DNA of 64,000 nucleotides, taken from NCBI GenBank assembly GCA_001632425.1, contig KV425571.1:375387-439386 (forward strand). The letters are read 5' to 3'. Of this stretch, positions 1 to 13,554 are shown in pieces (position 1 is the first letter of the stretch; every line of letters begins with the position of its first letter). Made by a program: the position numbers and the translations under genes. The stretch is from Neolentinus lepideus HHB14362 ss-1. Taxonomy: Eukaryota; Basidiomycota; Agaricomycetes; Gloeophyllales; Gloeophyllaceae. The notes under the pieces are model-generated. The model ran no database searches. It was not told where the DNA came from and was given only the letters and a program-made list of their open reading frames with translations.

Positions 1-976
1 CGTTCGGCCGCAGAAAAAGATATTAGGTGATGATAGCATTGACCTATCCAGCTGGGCCGGGCGGACAAGAACGGCACGAAAAGAGCAGCAGCGGTCCGCG
101 GAAGAGGATGCGAAGGGTCTGGCTCCCGTCGGAAGTTTGATGCTTGCGGAGGTGGAGAGAAGGTTGGACGTGTTCATCTTCCGGTGTTGCTTTGCACATA
201 GTGTCTACGAGGCCCGGAGGCTGGTCATACACGGTGACGTTTTACTTAATGGCAAGAAGGTACGTCTCCCAGTTGTTGCTACTCTACGATACTTACTCAG
301 TCTCTAATCACAGCACCAAAATGCCAACACCAGGTTGGCACCGGGTGACATGGTCTCCGTAAATCCCAAGGCGATACGATTCTTGCAGCCTCTCCCGGCA
401 TCTGCCGAAATCGAAGATATCGAGACATCCCCCCGGCAGGAAGCTACGACTGAGACTTCCAAGGGCTCTGAACAAGCTCCTGTTACGACCACCGCCGAGG
501 GCGAAACTGCGCCAACAGAGGTCCCCGAAGAAGCCGAAGCAATTGAAGACGAGGAGTCACTTGCCGCTGAAGAGGACGAAGAACTCGACGAGGAATTCGA
601 TGAAGACGAACCAAATGAAGCAGAGAAGGCACCTCCCACTCCGCCCAAAAAGCGAGGCTCGCCATTCTCCATCCTCAAAGACCTACAAAAGAATCCGGAC
701 TTGACACCTTTCAATCTCCCCGCGTACGCGTCGCCCTGGCTATTCATTCCCGCGTACATCGAGGTATCCTTCGCCACCTGCTCGGCGATATATGTGCGCC
801 ACCCGACCGCGCGCCCAGGATACTCCGAGATCCCGACACCGTACGACGCCGACGGGGAGGTTATCCGCTTGACCTGGGAGTGGTATAGCAGGGTGAGGCC
901 AAGGATTAGGAGTAAGAGTCAGTTGGCGAGGATGCCGGATAATAGGACGAGTAATGGGCGATCGTTGATACTTTAG
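1..976 (+). CDS. NAM9: Mitochondrial small-subunit ribosomal protein uS4m (Nam9-like), 5' end outside window
   Basis: This is the 3' part of the mitochondrial uS4 gene; its product binds small-subunit rRNA through an S4 domain. The open frame already runs at base 2. The S4 signature is visible as '[14 protein letters not shown]', then '[17 protein letters not shown]'. An intron at about 260-313 (GTACGT...CACAG) separates this from '[14 protein letters not shown]', the conserved end of the S4 fold. The tail carries a long acidic low-complexity stretch (roughly bases 500-630) before the fungal Nam9-type C-terminus ('[20 protein letters not shown]'), and the stop is at 974-976. The acidic segment and C-terminal extension are typical of fungal mitochondrial uS4 and absent from bacterial S4. 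The start codon and any targeting peptide lie outside the window. The family call is firm; the gene name follows the yeast orthologue. Confidence 0.9.
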
Positions 977-1339
977 GCCGTGGGTATTAAAGATCGTGGG
1001 TGTTGCTGGCATCTACTTTCTGAGTGATTTGAGACTACCTTGAGCTCAGTTATTTATTTGAATCGTATTGTGCAACGCCGCAAGCTCCCGCTTTTACAGC
1101 TACATACATTCAAGTGGTCATCGCGGGCCGTAGCGGTACAAATATAATCGAGACTGGAACAAAGGTCTCGGTAATCGTCGTCATAATCCGTAATAATGTC
1201 ATTAGTGTACAATGTCTAGGGCCCACTGGCGAAGACTCCGACTGTTGGAGTACAAAGTGAAGGAAAGCCAGAGTCAAAAGGAATATATAACAATAGACTT
1301 ACAAGCTGAGGAGATTCATATGAAAATTTTTAAGAAATT
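977..1339. other. Intergenic, convergent 3' flanks
   Basis: This stretch lies between the uS4m stop and the 3' end of the F-box gene on the opposite strand. It is AT-rich with no open frame of note and no recognisable RNA gene. It most likely holds the two 3' untranslated regions. Confidence 0.5.
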
Positions 1340-2407
1340 TTAAGTCGCGATGAAATCCAAGGTCCACGGGTTGACGTGGGAGAAGCTTGGATAAGAAGGT
1401 CGCGGGCAGTTTCCCTGAGGAAGGTTCCTTCGTGCAGATACGTTTGCAAGCTTTGCGATAGTAGGCAGGGTGGTGTAGTTCAGGAATACCGATTCCACAA
1501 GAGACATACCGGATGGATGGTTGGCCAGAAGCTCCTTCACCTCTGTCTCCCGGTTAATCTCCTCCTCGTCATATCTGTCCCAGAGGATAAGAGATGCCAA
1601 GGAGCTCGTCTTCTCTCCATCTTTGCCGGTTTGGATTGTTAAATCGATGAGGGAGGACAAGGCGTCTAGAGGTATGTTGCCGCCAACGAGGTTTAGCGTC
1701 CTGAGTCGAGGGAAGGGTTTAGATATGGTAGAGATAAGTGCCCTAGTTGTGTTCCAATCGTCGATGGACAGCTCTTCCAGGGACGATGAGAGCAGAGAGA
1801 GCGCATGGAGTACCTGCTTGTCGTAGTGAAGTGCCTTTGATTGACATTTCCATCGGAGCACCCGTATCGGAGGCAGACGGGAACTGGGGAGAGCAAAGCT
1901 AGGAAATTCCGGTTGAACAGTCTGCCAAGAAGCTCGCAAATTGGCGGGCATAAAGAGAATGTGTGAACCGAATACTTTCATAGTATGTAGGTTGGTCATC
2001 AAAGTTAGGCAGCGGTCCAAGTCGAGGTAGCGGTCCAGCTTATTTCCTTTATCCGGAAAGTCGCGGAGGGTGGCATCGTATATGATGGTACGAACGCGAG
2101 GGCCATGCTTCTGAAGCGCATCAGCCAGGTTGGCGACATCTGTGTCGTGAAAAATGACTATGGTGGTGTAAAGGCAATACTCCACAGCACTTCGGAAGGC
2201 CCGGGAGATGCGTGCCATCTCTCGGAAGCTGCGCAAGTCTCGGTGGTACTGCTTGATTCGAGGCATTTCCAAGCCAGGTATCATCTCCCATATATGCGAT
2301 GGCGGACAGTACTTCGGCATTAGACTGATCACGAACGACAATAGAATTTCCAGCGGAAGGTCATGAATAGTCGCGAGTCGTTGTGGAAGAGTGACAACAC
2401 CACTCAT
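1340..2407 (-). CDS. F-box/LRR-like protein, single exon, intact member of a local paralogue pair
   Basis: This is an uninterrupted 355-codon frame if the ATG at 2407 ('MSGVVTLPQRLATIHDLPLE') is used. An upstream in-frame ATG at 2467 would add 20 residues. I prefer 2407 because an F-box-like helix ('IHDLPLEILLSFV') then starts close to the N-terminus, as is usual. The rest resembles the leucine-rich, weakly conserved body of Agaricomycete F-box proteins: 'MARISRAFRSAVEYCLYTT', then 'NLHTMKVFGSHILFMP', then leucine-spaced strands. Such proteins are usually SCF ubiquitin-ligase substrate receptors; the target cannot be read from sequence. The absence of introns is unlike most neighbours. The frameshifted locus at 17512-19010 is clearly homologous over most of its length. 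Confidence 0.75.
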   Translation of the reverse strand: MSGVVTLPQRLATIHDLPLEILLSFVISLMPKYCPPSHIWEMIPGLEMPRIKQYHRDLRSFREMARISRAFRSAVEYCLYTTIVIFHDTDVANLADALQKHGPRVRTIIYDATLRDFPDKGNKLDRYLDLDRCLTLMTNLHTMKVFGSHILFMPANLRASWQTVQPEFPSFALPSSRLPPIRVLRWKCQSKALHYDKQVLHALSLLSSSLEELSIDDWNTTRALISTISKPFPRLRTLNLVGGNIPLDALSSLIDLTIQTGKDGEKTSSLASLILWDRYDEEEINRETEVKELLANHPSGMSLVESVFLNYTTLPTIAKLANVSARRNLPQGNCPRPSYPSFSHVNPWTLDFIAT

Positions 2408-2861
2408 GGCAGGGTCCCTGATTGGAGTCGAATGAGCAGAAATAAGTTGTATGTGAGTTTTAATCACATACGGGTTGATGTTGCTGTGCAGGTATCGAGT
2501 GGCTCAGCTCGACGAGACAGTGATCTGTGTAAAGCGCGCAGATTCACAGGTGGCAACGGATTGAGGTATTATTGATGTCTCGTCTTGCAAATGCTCGATT
2601 TCAGTGCCAAGGAAAGGGAAAGGGAGGGGAGGAGGGCGAACGATCTCTGGTATTAGTCGTCGGGACGTCGATGAACGTTAACCTCCGCAACCGAGATCCT
2701 GGGAGCTCATTACGTCAGCTACGTAGCCCTTTGCATAGCACGAACTCTAAATTTCCTGAATCGATTTCTAGGGCCTAAAAGTGTGCTTGAAGTCTAGTAT
2801 CTCGGGTTATTGGCCGTGTGGTTTCTTCTCTTCAGGACTTGTATCTATTCGTATCTTCACC
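2408..2861. promoter_or_regulatory. Divergent upstream region between F-box gene and eIF3l
   Basis: These 450 bases lie between two divergent start codons and must hold both promoters. I see no clear TATA box or other defined element, and the short open frames here have no coding character. Confidence 0.4.
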
Positions 2862-5184
2862 ATGGCGCGACCAGGAATGCCTCTGTGGGCGGCGGACGAT
2901 GAGATTGACGAGGACTTCCAGGGAGTGGACCTGAGTATGGCCATCGGGAACTATGGGCAGAACGGGTTGTACGACGAAGGTGCGCGTCTTCCTTTCTTCG
3001 CGAATTTAAGGCTCGGAATATCTGATGGGTGCTGTTAGTCCAGTCTAGAATTGATGAGGCTGCCCTCCTCGCTGTACAGCAGCAGATGCAGCAACAAGCT
3101 GCTTTTGCCCAAATTCCGGATCAAGTTAAACGTGTGCGTTATGCTTGAGTTAGCTCCCAGGGCTAAGTTTTGATGAATATTAATGCCTTAGTTCATTGTG
3201 CACTTCCACCAAGCCGTGCTGAACAATAACTTGGAGGAGATCACCGTTGCGTATGAGAGCGGGTGGAATCGCTTGACGGAGAAGTTCTATTCCAAAACAG
3301 AGTGGCCGGAAGCTGAGATCATTGCTCCCCTCGTGAATGATGGTGTGTGTTCTGCTTTGTTTGTATATTTAAGGTGGGGAGCGAACTCACTTGATCACAG
3401 ATCCTATTTTCTTAATCCTATACCGCGAATTATACTATCGCCATGTCTACTCGCGGTTACAGCCCAACATCGATGACCGATTCCATTCCTACGAGAACAG
3501 CTGCGAACTATTCAACTATCTTCTCAGTTAGTCCACGAATCCACTTGTGCTTTCCGCGGGAGTTGACATGGCTACTTGCAGACTCGGACGAGCCCGTCGC
3601 CTTGGAGCTCCCAGAGCAGTGGCTATGGGATATCATTGACGAGTTTATCTACCAGTTCCAGTCTTACTGTGTCTGGCGCTCGAGAGTGAAGTCAAAATCC
3701 GACGAGGAACTCATACTGCTCCAGGAGGCCTCGAGTCAGGTTTGTGAAAGGTCTACTTCCTTTAGATTCCTGCGATGTGACGGTCTTGGAAAAGGGTGTC
3801 TGGAGTGCTTACAGTGTGCTCAACGTGCTATATTCATTGATACAAAAGTCGAAGATTAACGAGTTCATCGTGTCTCAGCAGCAGGGCAAGAGCGAGGAGG
3901 AGATCGCGTGAGTCTATCTGATGATTCCCGGCCTACCGCGGTTTATCTAACTAATATTGCGCTTATAGCGAGATTGTAGGTGAATACGGCGTTCGTCCTC
4001 TTTATCGGATGCTGGGTTATTTCAGCATCATCGGCCTGCTCCGTGTCCACACGATGCTCGGCGATTTCACCTTAGCCTTGAAGGTCATGGAGAACGTCGA
4101 GCTCAACCCCAAAGCCCAATTCACGCGTGTCACGGCGTGTCTCGTGTCGACATACTATTACGTTGGTTTCTGCTATATCATGCTGCGGAGATACATGGAC
4201 GCTGTCCGCGGCTACCTTTCGATATTGAACTTCATCCTTCGTATGCGGCAATATCATACGAGAAGTTATCAGTACGATCAGGTGTGTGGCATGGAAAGCA
4301 TATGTTGATGATGTGCTGACCGAGTGCAGATCAACAAAACAGCAGATAGAATGTATGCACTATTCGCAGTGTGCAATGCCTTAGCGCCTTCTCGGATAGA
4401 CGACAATATCCTAAGCACGGTAAAGGAGAAGTTCGGGGAGCAATTCACGAAGATGCAGAGAGGGTCAGTAGTCTGTCGTTACGCGAATTGCATGGATTAT
4501 GCATCTGATCCGGTCTGCAGTGAGGACGGCATCTCTGCCTTCGAAGAACTATTCCTCTATTCCTGCCCCAAATTCATATCCGCTAACCCGCCTCCCTATG
4601 ACGACCCTGACGCACTGGCTGTGTACGTTGACGACCCTCCAATGGAGCCTGCGCAGCGTCATCTCGGGCTCTTCCTTTCTGACGTGCGCGCACAGGCGCC
4701 CGTGCCCACGTTACGCAGCTTCCTGAAGCTGTACACGTCGCTGGACGCCACAAAGCTCGCAAACTTCTTAGACGCGGACGAGGAGGAGATCGTGCAGCAA
4801 ATGATGGTGATGAAGCAGGCCAGCCGGAATGTTAGTCGTGTCGGCGGGGAGAAGGGGTTGCTGGAGGGATCGATCAGGCCAACGAGTGACCTGGATTTCG
4901 TTATTGATGAGGTGAGTGGTTATAATTTGGTCGTAGTCCTTGGCGTGGCTGTTAATCATTGTCGACAGAACATGCTCCATATGGTGGAATCAACCGTGGG
5001 GCGCCGGTACGCTGGTTGGTTCATCAGGAGCACCGAAAATGCCCAGCGTGTGCTGGATACGCTCAAGAGCAGCCCGTTACCGGGACCTGGGAAAAGCGCG
5101 GCGGTCCAGGGCGCGAGTGGGGCCACAGAGGCACCGAGGACGGGTGGTCCAAAGGTTGCTTGGGGTGGTGTGAAAGTGGCGTGA
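2862..5184 (+). CDS. eif3l: Eukaryotic translation initiation factor 3 subunit L
   Basis: This encodes subunit l of the eIF3 complex, which joins the 40S subunit during translation initiation. The ATG at 2862 gives '[19 protein letters not shown]'. Reading across about nine short introns yields the eIF3l core: '[13 protein letters not shown]', '[14 protein letters not shown]', '[18 protein letters not shown]', '[20 protein letters not shown]', '[19 protein letters not shown]', '[20 protein letters not shown]' and '[14 protein letters not shown]'. The C-terminal PCI-like part has '[10 protein letters not shown]' and '[20 protein letters not shown]'. The first exons map to about 2862-2979, 3039-3133, 3192-3342, 3401-3526 and 3582-3739. 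The tail ends in a glycine/alanine-rich segment. Subunit l occurs in most filamentous fungi and animals but not in budding yeast, which supports a filamentous fungus. Confidence 0.95.
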
Positions 5185-6192
5185 ATATGAGATATATATT
5201 GGTATCGACTACTTGCTTGATCTTTCACGTTGTTGTAGCTTGTCTGCCGAGAACCCTTGGTCACGCGAATTACAGGTCTTCTCTGGGTGTTCTTGGCAGA
5301 TGCTCTTAGTCTTAGTCTTTAGAAGATGTGACGGTATCGGTCCCGCTTCGAAGACAGTGGCATATCCTGGTAATGCCTTGCCTTTGGAGTCCAATAATGA
5401 TCAGGTTTCGCAGCAGCTCTCAAGAGTCTGGGATACAGTTGTACTATATGGAAAGAGACGAGGTGAGTTCCCAGTAGTCTAATTTGGCGTGGGGCACTGA
5501 CAGGCATTTAGCTCGAGCTTCATTGGCAGCTATATTAGGCTTTACGATATATGGGGATGTTCACAGCTTTTGTCGTGCATCACAGAACTATGTTATCTGA
5601 TATGTAAGTGGCACACCAATGTCTCTGCAGCGCAACAAGGACAGCCCCATGTGGACACATTCATCTTTACGGGACGACAGCACTACAATTCAGTGCCTGT
5701 TTTCCATTTCACCGGCATAACGATACTTGCTCAGGGGTGACTACATGGTCCGTTGTTGTCCACCTATCGGCAACAGAAGTGCCTAGTCAAGTCGAGCAGC
5801 GACCTATCTCCTGGCCCACCTCGGGTTCTGTAGCTTTACTGCTGATCATGGTAGTATTGCATCACATTCACAGGAGAACCACGAAGTTCTTCTGAGCTCC
5901 ATGACGTCCACGGTTAATTGCCACTTCTATATGCAGGGCTCTCATTACATTCTAAGGTATAGTGACCTGTGTTCCCCAGCATTTTGTATTCTTCAACCCT
6001 GACTCGTTGTAATGAGCGCGGTGCCCTTTCTGCTCACACAGTCTCTACCACGGCACTACACGCTAACCCACTTTTGTTCCGGTCAGCTTGGTTCCTTCCA
6101 TCCTCGCGGTTCAGATATACACGCCTCGCAATATATGAAGGAACATTGTTTGCCCATTTCCCTTCACCACTTCGCTCGCATCCTGCCCCATC
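5185..6192. other. Intergenic between eIF3l and O-methyltransferase
   Basis: About 1 kb with only short unrelated frames and no domain-like sequence. It should contain the eIF3l 3' end and the promoter of the methyltransferase gene. No repeat or RNA gene was recognised. Confidence 0.5.
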
Positions 6193-7984
6193 ATGACTAT
6201 CCAAGATCTCAAAGCCCTCGGCGACATAATCCAGGAGTCCATCACTAAACTCGAGAAGTACTACAAAGACCGGAAGCTAGACTTCCCATCTCTGGACGAA
6301 CCATTCACTAACAATGCTGCCGATGCCTTGACTTCGGACGCTGATGTTGTGGCTGCTGTCAACAATATCACCGCTGCATCCTACCAGCTCATGTCGAATG
6401 TTAGATCCCCATTTTTGAACATTTTTGATGCAGCTACAGCGGTAAGTGTGCAATGGCCGATACTCGTCGACTCAACTTGTTGATACACGATTGCGTAGTA
6501 TGAAATTTCATCGTGCTTGAGGGTTGCAGAGCAATGCAACGCGGTTGAGATATTGCGAGAAGCCGGCCCCGATGGTGCCCACATCTCTGTTATTGCATCC
6601 AAAAATAACCTAGAGCCAACGAAACTGGGTGCGTTTTAGTTACTTGATTAGTTCAATGCATACCGTTGCTGAGAAGGTCATGATTCAAGCACGCATATTC
6701 CGTCTCCTTGCTACCCACCACATTTTCCGTGAAGTCAAACCGGACGTGTTCGCCAACAATCGAACCTCATCGTACATCGACACCGGCAAGACTACGGAGC
6801 AATTATACGAGCTGTGCGTCTGCACCAGATCTGACATGATTATTGATTATTAAATGGTTGACAGCGGTGTCGATAAACACGCCGGCACCGCAGGGGCGGC
6901 CGCTTTCGTCGACCATTTGTGAGTGTTCGTGCTTGCTTATTTTAAGGACATGACTGATCGAGCGTGACCAGCGTCGATGAGGTCTTCAAGGGATCCGCTT
7001 ATTTATGGGAAACTCTTCTCTCTCCAGAGAAGGGCCATAGCTTCAGCAACATCCATGCGCCCGTCCAGGAGGCGTTCAACACGAAGTCTCAGTTCTTCAG
7101 CTGGATCGAGGAGCCAGGGAACGAGCGTCGGTTTGCCCGGTATCCTGCAGCTATCCGTGGCACGTCTTTATGGAACAGTCCTAGCGCTATCTTGAAGGGA
7201 TACGACTGGGCGTCGCTGACGTCGGATGATTTGATTGTGGATGTTGGTGGAGGCGCGGGGATGCCATCTATGCATATCGCTCGGGCGAATCCGAATGTAA
7301 ACATTGTCATCCAGGAAAGAGAACAAGTGGCGGAGCAGGGCAAACAGGTAAGTGGTGCCTCAACACTGAAGGTCGTTACGCAACACTCAACAGTGCGGTA
7401 GTTCTGGTCTCAAACGTATCCTGATGCCCTCAATTCGGGTCGTGTCAGTTTCCAAGGTAAATAAGAGTCGTCTACGCGAAATCAGATATAATACGACAAT
7501 TCTCGCAGTTCACGAGTTCTTCGGACCTCAGCCGCAGAAGAATGCGTCTGTATTCATCCTACGTACAATCCTGCACGACTGGCCCGACAGCGACTGCGAG
7601 ATTATCCTGCGCCACCTCCGCGCATCTGCTGCACCCAAGACAAGACTAGTCATCGGCGACTATCTCATTTCCTATGCGTCCCCAGAGGGTAGCGCTGGTG
7701 CTTCGCTCGCAGGCTACAAGCCCATCGATGCCCCCCGTCCGCTCCTGGCTAATCTAGGCAAGGCCAGCGCTACAGCATATGCCTTGGACATGACCGTGGG
7801 TAGCAAATATCGTTGATGGATATCAGCTGACACAGTTACGCTCAAGATGTTCACGAACTTCAATGGTCAAGAGCGCACACTACGGCACTTCCTCGATCTG
7901 ACAAGGCGCTGCGGATGGGAGGCCATTCAAGTACATCGCTGCGATGATTCGCCTTTCGGATTCTTGGTCTCTAAGCCTATTTAG
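6193..7984 (+). CDS. Family-2 (plant/fungal-type) SAM-dependent O-methyltransferase
   Basis: The protein, of about 450 residues, transfers a methyl group from S-adenosylmethionine to a hydroxyl on a small molecule; the substrate is unknown. The ATG at 6193 opens exon 1 (6193-6441); seven introns follow, all with good GT-AG ends. The N-terminal helical dimerisation/winged-helix part includes 'ARIFRLLATHHIFREVKPDV'. The SAM-binding motif is 'LIVDVGGGAGMPSMHIA', and 'ILRTILHDWPDSDCEIIL' carries the HDW motif with the expected catalytic histidine. The last intron appears to use the second of two overlapping GT donors near 7799, giving 'DMTVVTLKMFTNF'. Family relatives act in fungal secondary metabolism (sterigmatocystin 8-O-methyltransferase type) or on phenolics. 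No polyketide synthase, peptide synthetase or terpene cyclase lies nearby, so there is no sign of a biosynthetic cluster. Confidence 0.92.
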
Positions 7985-9371
7985 ATTCACCCCAGAGCTC
8001 AGGAGGTGTCAGACTAGTACATAATCCCTCCCATCTCTGAGCTACATATCGCTGTGTTGCTCGCGAAGGTGTACAACTCTGGCCCCAGATCCTGCAGAAC
8101 GGGATTCTTGTATACAAACATTGCAATATGCATTACTTGGGTTCGATGCTTTTCTTCAGATGATGAGAGGAGCCGAAACGGACGTCTAGACCGTCTATCT
8201 GTACCTTCCGCGGTGAATCAGCGCTTCGCTGCCTTCAGTCCTTCGGGTCAAGTGCAGAAAAGAAAGCAGTATGAATGGTGCTGGTGCCACTGATCTTCCC
8301 AGCACATTGTACCACGTAGTAGATCATATCTGCTGAACCAATAGACTGTTGGATTCAACGGGACAAGATTCCAATCACTCGCATCTGGAACATGAACTCC
8401 AGTGTTCAATGGCATTAATAGAGCACGGCTGAGCACCAGACAGAGAAGTGTGAATGAATTGACAGCCTGGTAGCATCTATTAGTGGCTAGACTGGTGTCC
8501 AGTCTACACTTTGCACACGACAACTAGTACGCACAAGATAGAAAAGCGCCAGGACTTCTGGGAGGATGGGGGATGGGGAAAAGGAGCGGCGATGGGGACG
8601 CTACCTGCCCAACAGAGGTTTATATCCAAGGAGATCGGTTGGAGCCTGATCAGTGCCAGCAGATTATGTCTCTAGACAATAATCTGCAGGCCCCCACATC
8701 CTCAGGACGACATACCTAACTCGGATTTACAGTCTTTCACTTCCATCTGACACAGTTGATAAAGTAATCAGACGGAGATATCAGCAATACGGGAGAGAGA
8801 TACACCATGCTAAAGTCGGACAATGTGAAGGGTCTCAACAGATCATCAACAAGCGAGTATCATTCCCGATCCACATGCATATATTATCGATACCTAGAAT
8901 TGATATAATTATCATTCTAAGACGAGACAATGATTCACCATACTTACCTTTATTGAATGCGAGTGGAACGGGCCATATTCTACGATCCTGTAGAGGTATG
9001 CAAAGATCCAAGTGTGGCAACAGAACGGGTCTTGTACGGGGATAGCAGGAGGCTTAGATATATCGCGATGCGACACTAGTACGGCATGAGCGCTAGCGTT
9101 GTCGTCAAGAACATAGCTAGATGATGATCACGAAACTCGAAGATATGGTGGTAGTCCAAGAGAGGGAGGTCTTAGTGCATACAAAGCACAACAGCGGAGA
9201 AGTATCCGGCTCCGGAGAAGGCTTATTATAAGATTACCCCATCTCCTCTGGCAGGATCCCTTACTACACGCCTTGACCAACCTCCGACTTCATCGTCATT
9301 TCCATATCAGCTGTCTTCGGCGACCCAGAGACGCCAGACCTGTGCTATATCCCGCAGCCTCTACCGCCAAG
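7985..9371. other. Intergenic upstream of the AGC kinase
   Basis: This stretch of 1.4 kb has no supported gene. It holds several imperfect AT-rich segments and an A/T-rich TATA-like stretch near 9223-9235 ('TTATTATAAG') about 140 bases upstream of the kinase start, which could serve its promoter. No repeats or RNA genes were recognised. Confidence 0.4.
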
Positions 9372-11534
<2,163 letters not shown>

Positions 11535-11951
11535 GATGGCAGACTTCCATAACAATGACCAACAAGAGGAGATCCATACCACTCTGCGTTGCAATATCTC
11601 GCCGGTTGTTTCGAGAACATTGTTGTGCATTTCCCACCTCTCTGATCTAGCTGCGTATCATTGGCTCCACTGTATACGTAGTCACTGTTTGATCGCTCGT
11701 TAGAAAAGTGTATCATTGAATTTTCGTTTTTCGTCTTTCGTCTTTCGATTCTCTTAGCAACGCCATATGATACTCCTGCAATTTCGATTGGTTCTCAATT
11801 AGTTCGAACAATAGCTTTCGAGGATGCCGTGTATATTTCGTTTATTTATTTGGGGTTCAAGAGAATATCAGCTTGGAACTTCCGGACGATATATACTTAT
11901 CAGCAGCCTACAACTTCAGCTTCAAGAAATACTGTGTTCTCGGTTGATCCT
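11535..11951. other. Intergenic, convergent 3' flanks
   Basis: This lies between the kinase stop and the 3' end of the opposite-strand GNAT-Mss4 gene. It includes a pyrimidine-rich direct repeat ('TTTCGTC' units near 11725-11745) and AT-rich sequence typical of 3' ends. No gene is supported. Confidence 0.45.
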
Positions 11952-13136
11952 TTACACGCTATATCGGACTCTGCCAGCCGCCAGCCAGAACTCCTTGCCT
12001 CCTTGCTCGCACCAGCCCAGCGGACCAAGATCACATTCGGCGCAAGCGAGGAGCTTCATATTCGGGTTCGTGCTGCCAACTAAGGGCTTGCTGAACCCAA
12101 TGTTTTCGAATGCCATCGGGGATGGGGTAACAAGCCACCAGTGAGTTCGGGTTTGCGGGTCCGGGAGAGGGGCGAGGGAGGTCTGGAACTCCGGTGGTTC
12201 CAGCTATGGAGAGATAATAAGATACAGATACTTGGAAGATGAGGGGCAATGTGCCTTACTTGGATGCTTGGGCGTTCCGTCAGAGTTGCAGCGCCAGATT
12301 TGAGGATGATGCTCCCGCAGCCATCGCGAGGGCAGAGAAGGTCAAATTTATTGCTGTTCTCGGAAGTAACGTCTTGCAAACCATCGGAGAATGTGCCGAG
12401 CAACTTTGTTGTGCGCTTAGGACGAGAGGATGGAGATTGAAGAGCTTCCCATAATCCAGCTGGGATCTGTTGTGATTGAGAGGTAGACGGACCTGCCCAT
12501 GGGTCCTCAGAACTTGAGATGATCTTGCGCATCTCGTACCAAGGCTTCGAGCCATGCACGACACGACTCTTTCCTAACCACTCAAAACCAGCGTTCTCGA
12601 AGAAGTGGCGAAGCTCTTCGTGTGTAATTAGCAGCACTCTTGCGTACCCACGACTTGGAACGAGTTGCTCTAAGTGTGAGACGTAGGCTTTCAGCAGGTT
12701 GGTTGCCACCCCTTGTTTGCGATGGGACGGAGAGACGCAGACAGAGTGGACGCATACAGAAGAGGATGAAGGGATGTGGGTGGACATGGATTCCTGCGTT
12801 AGAGATGGGGAGGGAGAGAGGGTCGAGCAGACATAGCCAATGAGTTCACGTCCTCCAGCATCTTTCGGAACAAATGCTCCATAAAATAGGTCCGATGCGT
12901 TTATCTGGCGATAACTTCGATTTATCGGCTATCTCCTCTTCATCGAGAGATGTTGAACAGGTACATACCGAAACGCCTCTAAACTTGCGGCTTCATCCTC
13001 TGGATATCCTGAGGATAACCTGTGATAAATATTCCTGGATGGATGGATAAGACTCACCAGCAACCTCTATCTTATAAGCATCTTCGATCTCTTCAGGTTT
13101 GACAAGGTCGAAGAGGACGTTGGAAGATGAAGGCAT
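11952..13136 (-). CDS. Fusion protein: AANAT-like GNAT acetyltransferase + Mss4/Dss4 (RABIF-like) domain
   Basis: Two normally separate folds lie in one continuous frame. The ATG at 13136 gives 'MPSSSNVLFDLVKPEEIEDA'. Introns split 'GYPEDEAASLEAFR' from 'YRQINASDLFYGAFVPK'. The GNAT acetyl-CoA motif is 'VHSVCVSPSHRKQGVATNLL', followed by 'FFENAGFEWLGKSRVVHG' and 'PWYEMRK', as in arylalkylamine N-acetyltransferase-like enzymes. In the same exon, with no stop or needed splice, a short linker leads to 'NKFDLLCPRDGCGSIILKSG'. After one intron (about 12213-12264) come 'WWLVTPSPMAFENIGFSKP' and 'KLLACAECDLGPLGWC'. These are the hallmarks of the zinc-binding Mss4/Dss4 family, which binds nucleotide-free Rab GTPases. 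The first zinc motif is C-x4-C, the second C-x2-C. The stop is at 11952-11954. Both halves look complete; the joint function is unknown. Confidence 0.88.
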
Positions 13137-13554
13137 TCTAGTATGTCGGCGGTTACCGAGCTCGAGCTTTCAAATTCAAGTCCTCTGCTTTTGTTCACGT
13201 TTCCTAAATCTTGCTCAATTTCTGTTTTATATCGCAATACACCCTACATGACCTGTGCCAAAAGGATTCTTCGACGAGACCCAGAGGATCTATATATACA
13301 GACGATCCTGATTCCTTGTTTTCTCATAGCCGGACCGCGTACCACACGGCTGACGTTCTCCTCAGCAGTCAGCTGGCCTTGTCTTCAACTGAACGAGTCT
13401 CTAAGGTGGTCCTTCTGCCCTTGGTGATTTTGCCGACATCACCAGGATGCCGAACTTCTCGTTTCGCTGGAACTCATATGAGATGCTACCTGTCTCTGCT
13501 ATATTCCCCTCTCTACCAAGCCTTGACTTCCCTTTCTCCTGGAATTACTTTGTC
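13137..13554. promoter_or_regulatory. Shared divergent promoter region, GNAT-Mss4 / GH95
   Basis: These 418 bases lie between divergent start codons. A TATA-like element (TATATATACA) sits at 13291-13300, about 255 bases before the GH95 start and 155 bases before the GNAT-Mss4 start. No other element could be identified. Confidence 0.45.

Noticed and set aside
3721..3800. Frameshift in eIF3l near the V-W-S-A-Y motif
   Set aside because: A 55-nt GT-AG intron (3740-3794) joins S-S-Q to G-V-W-S-A-Y-S in frame.
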